Assembly: GCA_026388695.1 (NCBI GenBank)
Contig: JAPLJH010000092.1
Coordinates: 1 to 64,000, forward strand
Length of the DNA stretch: 64,000 nt
Source: Deltaproteobacteria bacterium
GTDB taxonomy: Bacteria; Desulfobacterota; Desulfobulbia; Desulfobulbales; Desulfurivibrionaceae
Reading direction: 5' to 3'
Below the pieces are notes generated by a model that did no database searches, was not told the origin of the DNA, and was given only the letters and a program-made list of their open reading frames with translations. Positions within the stretch are counted from its first letter, which is position 1, and each line of letters starts with the position of its first letter. This document shows positions 20,407 to 28,390 of the stretch, piece after piece. The position numbers were made by a program, and so were the translations under genes.

Positions 20407-22407
20407 TTACTGCATCGTTTTCAGATGCAGCACACACTGTTCCACGCCTCTCAAAGCTGTCCCGGCCAAGGGATACTGACTTGCCACCTGCCCCGAACCG
20501 ATGATCTGCAATCGCACCCCATACTGTTGCAAAATCTGCATCGCCTTTCGCCCGCTCAGTCCACGCACATCGGGCATGACAAGCCCCTGCGTCCCTTGAG
20601 CCAAGGCAGTGGGCAGGGTGGATTTGGCTTGGACCATCTCCATTTTTTTGTAGTAGCCGGTTTCGCGTACCGCCAGTTCCCTGGCGGTGGGGGGCTTCGC
20701 CTTGTTTTGGAGAGCGGTTCTGGCCTGCGGCATCATCTCTTCCGCAAGATCCCGAGCCGGCGACTTAACCAGCGGGTCGATATGAGCACCTTCAAGCACA
20801 ACGATCATGGCGATTTCCGGATGCTCCAACGGAGCCATCCCCAGGAGGATAGTCTCCATTACCGACTGACCGATGCCCGCTTTTTCGCCACCCTCTTTTG
20901 CCGCCTGCGCCGGGTTCTGCGGAGCAAGATTTTTTTGCAGCAATGATTCGATGACAAAATTCCCCTTTCCAGCCCCGGCAGCCTTCTTTATCTCGCTGCG
21001 CATACCAGCGCTCACCTCGGGCCGCACGACAAACTCCCCAATTCCCTGCCGAACCGGCACGTCCCACACCTGCTCATCCTGCCAAACAGCGCGGAGCACA
21101 TGGGGGGTCATCACCTGGCCTCCGTTGAACAGCCGACAAAATGCCGACAGCAACGCCAGAGGGGTTGCTGTCGGGGCAGAATCTTTCTCAGCGCGCGGGA
21201 CCATGGCCTTTGCCGATTCAAGAGGATTTTCCATCTGAATCGCGACGGTCTTGTTCGCCGGGCCGACATTCACGTCTTTTAAGGCAAACAATGCCTCAGG
21301 CAAATCCACCTCACCCTTGACGGTCAAGCCGATTCTGTCGGCAAAGGCGTTGAACTCGTCGCGTCCCACCACGGTCTGGCCGAAGCCAACCCCCTCCGGG
21401 GAAATATACCGGCCATCCTGCACCACATTCCAGGCAGCCCGCTGAACCGCCGCCTCCTGCTCCGGGGCCGCCTCGCTTCCAGACACCCCGCTCTTTTGTT
21501 GGGCAAGTCTGTTATCCATGACCGCCGCCGTCTGGAACAGGCGGTCCATTGCGCCAAGATCAAGGATGTCTTCAACAGCCCGGTTTCTCCGTGCCTCCGT
21601 GCTGAATTCCCAGAACCGATTGGGATCATAATCCGGCAGACTAGCCAAGCCGAGAATCTCACCGGTATCCGGGACCATGAGGACCGCCACCCCGGCTTTG
21701 GCCCGCGTGCTGCCAACCAGAGCTTTCAGTTTTTGCTCCAAAATGTTCTGTAGATGGATATCAATGGTCAGGATAAGACTGGCGCTGTCGCTCCCCTCAG
21801 CTATTTTCTTGCTCACCCCGGCGGCGGCCAACCTTGGATCATAGACCCCGCCGCCCCGCAGAACACTGTCATAATAAAACTCGACTCCGGCCAGGCCCTG
21901 TTCATCCTTTAAAAAGCCGATCACATGGGCACCCAACTGGTTTCCCGGATAAAATCTCTGCACCTGGTTGATGCGGTAGACCCCTTTCAGATTAAGGTCC
22001 GCGATCTTTACCGCTTTTTCGCGGGAAAGATCCCTGCCAAGCCAGGCAAAACTTCTTTCCCCCTTCAGGGCCGAAAGAATATTTTTTTCATCCACTTCAA
22101 GAATTTTTGCAACCTCACGGGAAACTTCCTCTGGCGCATCAAGCTCCAAGGGCCTTGCATACAAGGAACTCCGCTGAAAGCTCACTGCCAGCTCCATGAA
22201 ATTCCGGTCATAAATATTTCTCCGGCCTCCGCCGGTTACGGCGCCGACCTGTTCTTCCTTTTGCCCGTCGCCCTGTACCTGCTCTCCACTGCTCCCGAAA
22301 AACTGGCTTTTTATGGCCACCCCCGCGAACACCACTGCCAGCAGTATTAAAACGCCGCCCACCATGGCCGGGCGGCGGTCTCTTCCCTCGATTGCCCGTT
22401 TCTTCAT
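20407..22407 (-). CDS. ftsI: FtsI/PBP3-like protein with PASTA domain; catalytic motifs absent (predicted pseudo-transpeptidase)
   Basis: RRNIYDRNFMELAVSFQRSSLYARP, AGVEFYYDSVLRG, VMPDVRGLSGRKAMQILQQYGV (PASTA); SxxK site reads DLGAMDR. Confidence 0.88.
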   Translation of the reverse strand: MKKRAIEGRDRRPAMVGGVLILLAVVFAGVAIKSQFFGSSGEQVQGDGQKEEQVGAVTGGGRRNIYDRNFMELAVSFQRSSLYARPLELDAPEEVSREVAKILEVDEKNILSALKGERSFAWLGRDLSREKAVKIADLNLKGVYRINQVQRFYPGNQLGAHVIGFLKDEQGLAGVEFYYDSVLRGGGVYDPRLAAAGVSKKIAEGSDSASLILTIDIHLQNILEQKLKALVGSTRAKAGVAVLMVPDTGEILGLASLPDYDPNRFWEFSTEARRNRAVEDILDLGAMDRLFQTAAVMDNRLAQQKSGVSGSEAAPEQEAAVQRAAWNVVQDGRYISPEGVGFGQTVVGRDEFNAFADRIGLTVKGEVDLPEALFALKDVNVGPANKTVAIQMENPLESAKAMVPRAEKDSAPTATPLALLSAFCRLFNGGQVMTPHVLRAVWQDEQVWDVPVRQGIGEFVVRPEVSAGMRSEIKKAAGAGKGNFVIESLLQKNLAPQNPAQAAKEGGEKAGIGQSVMETILLGMAPLEHPEIAMIVVLEGAHIDPLVKSPARDLAEEMMPQARTALQNKAKPPTARELAVRETGYYKKMEMVQAKSTLPTALAQGTQGLVMPDVRGLSGRKAMQILQQYGVRLQIIGSGQVASQYPLAGTALRGVEQCVLHLKTMQ

Positions 22408-22415
22408 GCCGGGCC

Positions 22416-22784
22416 CTATGGCCTTCTCGTCTGCTTTTCTGAAGGCGGGAACAATCCCAATCCCCCGGCCGCAGCTTCGATTTTCCCCTGTTGCAGCAAC
22501 GCTTCCTTTTCTGCGGAGAGCGCGACATTGGCTGCGGCAAGTTCGACTTTCTCCTTTTTCCCTTTATCAAGGCTACCGAGGCCGTCCTGTAGGGCAATTC
22601 CAAACCAGAGACTGCCGACGACTCCCAGCAGCATAGCGACAACCGTTACCACCCCGATAATTCTGAAAGGTCCCTCCTGATCCGACCCACCCGCCCGTTT
22701 ACCGGCAACTCTTTGCCTGTTGCCGCCCTTGCCGGAATATTTTTTCGCATAATCCCGCATCTCAACTTCTTCCTCGGGCTGCAA
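22416..22784 (-). CDS. ftsL: FtsL-like small bitopic division protein
   Basis: Position between rsmH and ftsI; one TM (IIGVVTVVAMLLGVVGSLWFGIAL) followed by coiled coil. Confidence 0.75.
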   Translation of the reverse strand: MQPEEEVEMRDYAKKYSGKGGNRQRVAGKRAGGSDQEGPFRIIGVVTVVAMLLGVVGSLWFGIALQDGLGSLDKGKKEKVELAAANVALSAEKEALLQQGKIEAAAGGLGLFPPSEKQTRRP

Positions 22785-23649
22785 CCCGCAACTTGGCGCT
22801 TCTTGCCCTGGGATTACGCTGGCATTCAGCGCGGCCTGGGGTAATGGGCTTCGGAGTGATCACGTCGAGCAGGGGATTTTCCCGGAAGGCCTGTTTCACC
22901 AGGCGATCTTCCAGGGAATGGAAGGAGATGACACAAAATTTTGCCCCAGGCACAAGCAGGGTGGCGCCATCGGCCAGAATCCGCTCAAGGCTGTCCAGTT
23001 CGCGGTTCACGGCAATGCGCAAAGCCTGGAAAACCTTGGTGGCCACATGGATTTTCGGGGGATGGAACCGCTTGGGAATGGCCTTATCCACTAGGGCGAC
23101 AAGCTGGTCGGTGGAAACAATCTTCTCTTTCCGCCGTGCCTCGACAATCCACTGGGCAATCCTTCTCGCCTGGTACTCTTCGCCATAGTAGAAAAAGATA
23201 TCCGCCAGCTCTTCCTCGGAGGCCTCGTTGACCAGCTCAGCGGCCGTGGTGGCCTGGCGCTGATCCATCCGCATATCAAGCGGTTCGCTGCCCTTAAAGC
23301 TGAAGCCGCGGCCGCTTGTATCGAGCTGCAAAGAAGAAAGACCCAGATCGAGCAGCAGGCCATCAATTGTGCCAATGCCATGCTCCATCAGGGTCTCCTT
23401 TATCGAGGTGAAATTTTCATGCACAAAGCGGACACGGCCTGCAAAGCGGGCCAGCCGTTCCTGCGCCAGGGTCAGAGCCGCAGCATCCCAGTCAAACCCC
23501 ACAACCTGACCGGTGGGACCGCAGGCCTCAAGAATTCCTTCCGTATGGCCTCCCAGGCCCAGATTGCCGTCAACATACAGACCTCCATCCTTCGGGGCCA
23601 GACAGGTGACCACTTCCTCGAGCATGACCGGGAGATGTGATGGCTGCAT
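22762..23649 (-). CDS. rsmH: 16S rRNA m4C1402 methyltransferase RsmH (MraW)
   Basis: HLPVMLEEVVTCLAPKDGGLYVDGNLGLGGHTEGIL...LDLGLSSLQLD...SFHSLEDRLVKQAF. Confidence 0.97.
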   Translation of the reverse strand: MQPSHLPVMLEEVVTCLAPKDGGLYVDGNLGLGGHTEGILEACGPTGQVVGFDWDAAALTLAQERLARFAGRVRFVHENFTSIKETLMEHGIGTIDGLLLDLGLSSLQLDTSGRGFSFKGSEPLDMRMDQRQATTAAELVNEASEEELADIFFYYGEEYQARRIAQWIVEARRKEKIVSTDQLVALVDKAIPKRFHPPKIHVATKVFQALRIAVNRELDSLERILADGATLLVPGAKFCVISFHSLEDRLVKQAFRENPLLDVITPKPITPGRAECQRNPRARSAKLRVAARGRS

Positions 23650-23655
23650 ACCGGA

Positions 23656-24132
23656 TCAGAACAGCCCCAATTCCTGAAGAACCTGCTCGAAATTCTGAAA
23701 ATTCTGGGCAGTCGGTTTGTTTTCAGCCGCCCACACTTCCTTGTCCCAGATTTCAAAATAGGTAATCATGCCGTTCGCTACGATTTCCTTCTTGATGCCG
23801 CAATCTTCCCGCAAGGTTGCAGGAAGCAGTATTCTCCCCTGCTTGTCCAGGGCGCATTCCTCGGCACCGCCGATCATGTATCGGATCAACTTGACTGTTT
23901 CCGGGCTTTTCTGGCCTTGCGCCAAAAGGGCCGCCTCCAGCTCTTCCCACTGCGGCAGCGGGTAGGCCCGAATGCAGTTGTGCCAGGGAATAACCATGAG
24001 TCGCTCGTCGCCTTGACTGCGCAAGGACTCGCGGAACCTGGTCGCGATATTCAGCCTGCCTTTCGCGTCGAGGACATGCTCGGAGCGACTGCGGAAACGA
24101 CAGACTGGATTTTTCACACTCCCTTCAACCAC
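23656..24132 (-). CDS. mraZ: Transcriptional regulator MraZ
   Basis: FRSRSEHVLDAKGRLNIATRFRESL...ECALDKQGRILLPATLRE (two SpoVT/AbrB-like repeats). Confidence 0.95.
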   Translation of the reverse strand: MVEGSVKNPVCRFRSRSEHVLDAKGRLNIATRFRESLRSQGDERLMVIPWHNCIRAYPLPQWEELEAALLAQGQKSPETVKLIRYMIGGAEECALDKQGRILLPATLREDCGIKKEIVANGMITYFEIWDKEVWAAENKPTAQNFQNFEQVLQELGLF

Positions 24133-24149
24133 ACGCAGCTCCTTGTTAC

Positions 24150-24174
24150 TCCCCGATTACCCACTTTACACCAC
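24150..24174 (-). promoter_or_regulatory. Candidate MraZ operator: three 10-nt-phased repeats
   Basis: Minus strand GTGGT-N5-GTGGG-N5-GGGGA directly upstream of mraZ. Confidence 0.6.
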
Positions 24175-24328
24175 TTTATGTACCCTTATAGTGAAAAGGA
24201 CCGATCAGTGTCAAGGAAAAAACAAGCGGAACAGCTTATTCTCACCCCTTAATTAAAGCATTAAAAACACTACATATGGATACATATGCACATTCAAACA
24301 CCACAGAAAGTATTACATAGAAAGATTA

Positions 24329-24373
24329 CCCACCTTGCCCCACAAAAAATATTTTTTTGTGGGGCAAGGTGGG
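24329..24373. repeat. 21-bp perfect inverted repeat (3-nt loop)
   Basis: CCCACCTTGCCCCACAAAAAA-TAT-TTTTTTGTGGGGCAAGGTGGG. Confidence 0.95.
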
Positions 24374-24567
24374 GTGAAATTTCACCACACGCCGGATTTT
24401 TCCCGAAAAAACACACCCCTCCCGCCAAGGCTACGCCGCGACCCGCCCCCTCTCTTTATCTCGCTGATTTTTTGGTTTTTCCTTGCCTTTCCCCCAACTT
24501 TCATTTAAGGTGCCCCTTTTTTTCCCCAACCGGGGACGAACCCTTTTGCATGGGAAGTCAAAAAGTC

Positions 24568-26352
24568 ATGGATCAAAGTAAAATCAGAAACGTCGCCATT
24601 ATTGCCCCCGTTGACCACGGAAAAACCACCCTGGTCGACCAACTGTTCCAGCAAAGCGGCATGTTCCGGGAAAATCAGGAAGTAGCCGAACGCCTCATGG
24701 ACTCCATGGACCTGGAAAAGGAACGCGGCATCACCATCACCGCCAAGAATGGCTCATATTGCTTTAAGGATTACTGGATCAACATCATTGATACCCCCGG
24801 GCACGCCGATTTCGGCGGCCAGGTGGAGCGGGTTTTGCGCATGGCGGACGGCTGCCTTCTTTTGGTGGACGCCCAGGAAGGCCCCATGCCCCAGACCTAT
24901 TTTGTTTTGAAAAAGGCCCTGGCCGCAGGGTTGCGCATCATCGTAGTGATCAACAAGATCGACAAACCCGCCGCCCGTTGCGAGTGGGTGGTTGATCAGG
25001 TCTTCGACCTCTTTGTCAAGCTTGAAGCCCCGGACCACCTGCTGGACTTCCCGGTGGTCTATGCCTCTGCCAAACAGGGCTACGCCAAGCATCACCTCGC
25101 CGATGAATCCACCGATATGGTGCCGATCTCCGAGCTGATCGCCGCGCATGTACCCCCGCCATCAGGCGACCAAAATGCCCCCTTGCAGATGCAGGTCAGC
25201 TCACTGGACCACTCCCCCTATCTTGGGCGCTTGGGCATCGGCAAGGTAACAAACGGCACCCTGAGCATCAACAAGCCCATTGCCGTGGTCAAGCGGGACG
25301 GCAGCATCCACTCAGCACGGCTCACCAAGATCTTCCGCTTCGAGTCCGACCAAAAAGTGGCCACCGATTCCGCGGGGGTTGGCGAGTTGGTTGCCGTTGC
25401 AGGCATGGACGACGTTACCGTTGGCGTGACCTTCACCGACGCAGACAACCCCATGCCCATGCCGCTGATCGAGATCGATCCGCCGACCATCTCGATGAAT
25501 TTCATCCCCAACGATTCCCCGTTTGCCGGGTTGGATGGAAAATTCGTCACCTCCCGTCATATCGAAGACCGACTCCGAAAAGAGACCCTTGCCGACGTGG
25601 CCCTCCGGGTAGAACCCATGACGGAAGGCGTCGGCTACGTTGTTGCCGGCCGGGGCGAGCTGCATCTTTCCATCCTCATCGAAAAGATGCGCCGCGAGGG
25701 CTTCGAGCTGCAGGTCACCCGCCCCCAGGTCATCATGAAACAAGAAGGCAGCGTCACCCTCGAGCCTTACGAAGAGCTGACCATTGACGTGGACGAGCAG
25801 TACGCCGGCGCGGTAATAGAACGGCTGGGCATGCTCAAAGGACAGATGCAGGAAATGACCCAAGCAAACGGCATGAACCGGCTGGTCTACAAAATTCCCA
25901 CCAGAGGGTTACTCGGCTACCGCTCGGAATTCATGACCGCCACCAAGGGATTGGGCATGATGAACTACGTTTTTGCCGAGTATGGTCCCTATGCCGGAGA
26001 CATCATCAACCGGGTCAACGGGGTCCTCATCAGCATGGATACATGCACCACCGTGGCCTACGCCCTTTTCAATCTGCAAGATCGCGGCCGATTGTTCCTC
26101 GGCCCGGGCAACAGAATCTATGCCGGCCAGATCATCGGCGAGAATGCCCGGAACCAGGACATGGTGGTCAATCCGGCCAAGGGCAAGAAGCTCACCAATA
26201 TGCGGGCTTCCGGCTCCGACGAAAATGTAGTTCTTGTCCCGCCGGTGCAGATGAGCCTGGAAGACTGTATCGCCTATATCAATGATGACGAACTGGTGGA
26301 AGTGACCCCCAAGACCATCCGGTTGCGGAAGAGATCGCTGAACGTTAAGTAA
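24568..26352 (+). CDS. typA: Ribosome-associated GTPase TypA/BipA
   Basis: [57 protein letters not shown]. Confidence 0.97.
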   Translation: MDQSKIRNVAIIAPVDHGKTTLVDQLFQQSGMFRENQEVAERLMDSMDLEKERGITITAKNGSYCFKDYWINIIDTPGHADFGGQVERVLRMADGCLLLVDAQEGPMPQTYFVLKKALAAGLRIIVVINKIDKPAARCEWVVDQVFDLFVKLEAPDHLLDFPVVYASAKQGYAKHHLADESTDMVPISELIAAHVPPPSGDQNAPLQMQVSSLDHSPYLGRLGIGKVTNGTLSINKPIAVVKRDGSIHSARLTKIFRFESDQKVATDSAGVGELVAVAGMDDVTVGVTFTDADNPMPMPLIEIDPPTISMNFIPNDSPFAGLDGKFVTSRHIEDRLRKETLADVALRVEPMTEGVGYVVAGRGELHLSILIEKMRREGFELQVTRPQVIMKQEGSVTLEPYEELTIDVDEQYAGAVIERLGMLKGQMQEMTQANGMNRLVYKIPTRGLLGYRSEFMTATKGLGMMNYVFAEYGPYAGDIINRVNGVLISMDTCTTVAYALFNLQDRGRLFLGPGNRIYAGQIIGENARNQDMVVNPAKGKKLTNMRASGSDENVVLVPPVQMSLEDCIAYINDDELVEVTPKTIRLRKRSLNVK

Positions 26353-26385
26353 GAAGGGCCTTCGATCCCCTTTCTAATTTTGCAC

Positions 26386-26428
26386 CAAAAAAAGGCCATG
26401 TCGGATGTTGTCCGACATGGCCTTTTTT
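26386..26428. terminator. Rho-independent terminator downstream of typA
   Basis: AAAAAGGCCATGTCGGA-TGTTG-TCCGACATGGCCTTTTTT. Confidence 0.93.
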
Positions 26429-26561
26429 GCGTTCTTCACTGCATGAATCAAACAAAGGTCTCTGCGCAACAGGATGGCTGGGACGCTCAAAAATATTTCC
26501 CATTCCGCCGAAGCAAGTGGTATACAGGAGCGACAAAAAACAGCATGCAATGGAGATGGAA

Positions 26562-27494
26562 ATGAAAAAGATATGCACGATACTGGCGATGATGGCGCTG
26601 CTTCTCCTGACAAGCACCTTTGTGCCCAATGACAGCCAGGCGCGTGTCGGAGGCGGAAGGTCCTTTGGCAGCCGCAGTTCGCGCTCCTATTCTCCGCCAA
26701 GCCGTCCTGCTTCGACTCCAAGCCCTTCCCGCCCGCAACCTGGGGCTCCGCAACCCGCCCCCAACCCACCACCTGCCGGAGGCGGCTTCTTGCGCAGCCT
26801 GGCCGGCGGCGTGGCCGGTGGACTTCTGGGCGGCATGCTCTTCAGCGCCCTCGGCGGCTTTGGCGGCGGATGGGGAAGCGGAGGAGGCAGCGGCCTGCTT
26901 GGCATTCTTCTGATCGCAGGAGTTGGCTACCTGATCTTCCGCTTCTTACAGAACAGAAACAAAAAGAGACAGGAACAACCCCAACCGGAGAGATTTGAGC
27001 CCACCGGTTATGCCCAGGAGCACAATGCCGGACAGATATATCCGCAGGAAGACCTTGCAATGGGCCTCGCCTCAATCCGCCAAGCAGATCCTGCCTTTGA
27101 CGAGAATCGCTTCAACGAACAGGCAATGGATATCTTTTTCAAAATCCAGGGCGCCTGGATGCACCGCGACCTAACTCCAGTAGCGGGTATTCTGACGGAA
27201 GAGATGCGGAAAATCATCCAGGAAGACGTTGCCCGTCTGCTGCGCGACAAGCAGATCAACCGGCTGGAAAACATCGCGGTCCGCACGGTGGAAATAACCG
27301 AGGCGTGGCAGGAGCCGGGACAGGATTACCTCACGGCCCGCATCCATGCCAACCTGCTCGATTACACGGTGAGCGACACCAACGACCACATTTCCGGCAG
27401 CACCACCGAGCCGGTGAAATTTGAGGAATTCTGGACCTTCACCCGGCCTGCGGGGAACAATCCATGGAAGCTCTCGGCCATCAACCAGTCGTAG
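26562..27494 (+). CDS. Tim44-like domain membrane protein
   Basis: Signal/TM N-terminus, Gly-rich linker, FNEQAMDIFFKIQGAWMHRDLTPVAGILTEEM...FEEFWTFTRPAGNNPWKLSAINQ. Confidence 0.85.
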   Translation: MKKICTILAMMALLLLTSTFVPNDSQARVGGGRSFGSRSSRSYSPPSRPASTPSPSRPQPGAPQPAPNPPPAGGGFLRSLAGGVAGGLLGGMLFSALGGFGGGWGSGGGSGLLGILLIAGVGYLIFRFLQNRNKKRQEQPQPERFEPTGYAQEHNAGQIYPQEDLAMGLASIRQADPAFDENRFNEQAMDIFFKIQGAWMHRDLTPVAGILTEEMRKIIQEDVARLLRDKQINRLENIAVRTVEITEAWQEPGQDYLTARIHANLLDYTVSDTNDHISGSTTEPVKFEEFWTFTRPAGNNPWKLSAINQS

Positions 27495-27539
27495 ACCTCA
27501 GCCCCGTAATCTTTTCCCGGGGCGGTGCCACGACGGGTT

Positions 27540-28226
27540 CTACATCACCACGGTCCGCTTGATGTACTTCACCACCTCCGCCGGGTCGTCCATGACCTGG
27601 AAGTAGAGCAGATCGTCCTCGTTGATGTACCCCTCGGACAGCATCCGCTCCTTGATCCAGTCCACCAGGCCGCCCCAGAAATCAGAGCCCACCAGAATAA
27701 CCGGAAAACGCTTCACCCTCTTGGTCTGGATCAGGGTCAGCGACTCGAACAGCTCGTCCATGGTGCCAAAGCCTCCGGGCATCCCGATAAAGGCCATGGA
27801 ATACTTGACAAACATCACCTTGCGCACGAAGAAATACTTAAAATTCATGGGCAGATTGGTAAAGGGATTGGGCTCCTGCTCAAAGGGCAGGTTGATGTTC
27901 AGCCCGATGGAAAGGCCCTCGGCAATAGCCGCGCCCTTGTTGGCAGCGGCCATGATCCCCGGCCCGCCGCCGGTGATGATCCCGTACCCGGCCATAGCCA
28001 GATCAAGGGCAATCTGCTCGGCCAGCTTGTAGTAGCGGTCATCCTGGCCGGTTCTGGCGGAACCGAACATCGACACCGCAGGCCGTCCGATGTTGGCCAG
28101 GGTGTCAAAGCCCTCGACAAACTCACTCAAGATACGAAACAGCCGCCAGGAATCCCCCACCTGAAAATTATCCAGCGAATACTGCTGCCGTTCGTCAACA
28201 ACCGTCCCGGTCTTGGTCAATCTCAT
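27540..28226 (-). CDS. LOG-family / TIGR00730 Rossmann-fold protein
   Basis: VSMFGSARTGQDDRYYKLAEQIALDLAMAGYGIITGGGPGIMAAANKGA...GMPGGFGTMDELFE (PGGxGTxxE). Confidence 0.92.
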   Translation of the reverse strand: MRLTKTGTVVDERQQYSLDNFQVGDSWRLFRILSEFVEGFDTLANIGRPAVSMFGSARTGQDDRYYKLAEQIALDLAMAGYGIITGGGPGIMAAANKGAAIAEGLSIGLNINLPFEQEPNPFTNLPMNFKYFFVRKVMFVKYSMAFIGMPGGFGTMDELFESLTLIQTKRVKRFPVILVGSDFWGGLVDWIKERMLSEGYINEDDLLYFQVMDDPAEVVKYIKRTVVM

Positions 28227-28239
28227 ATCCGATCTCCTC

Positions 28240-28347
28240 GTTAGCGATCACAGGGTGCCACATCTGCTTTGTCATCGGCCTGCTCATGTGCACTAGCACA
28301 CTTCGCAGACCTCTTTCGCGCATCTGCGGCACCCTGTAATCGCTAAC
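28240..28347 (-). repeat. Structured intergenic repeat element, copy B
   Basis: Reverse strand GTTAGCGATTACAGGGTG-[core]-CACCCTGTGATCGCTAAC; core ~95% identical to copy A at 7510-7628; ends just upstream of the RBS of the LOG gene. Confidence 0.85.
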
Positions 28348-28390
28348 AGTTCAGTAAACGATGGTCTCGCAAAAAGTCTCGGCAGCGCAA

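Noticed and set aside
7510-28347. Repeat elements considered as integron attC sites
   Set aside because: Ends read GTTAGCG...CGCTAAC (copy B) and GTAACTG...CAGTTAC (copy A), the opposite polarity to RYYYAAC...GTTRRRY, and no integrase or cassette array is present
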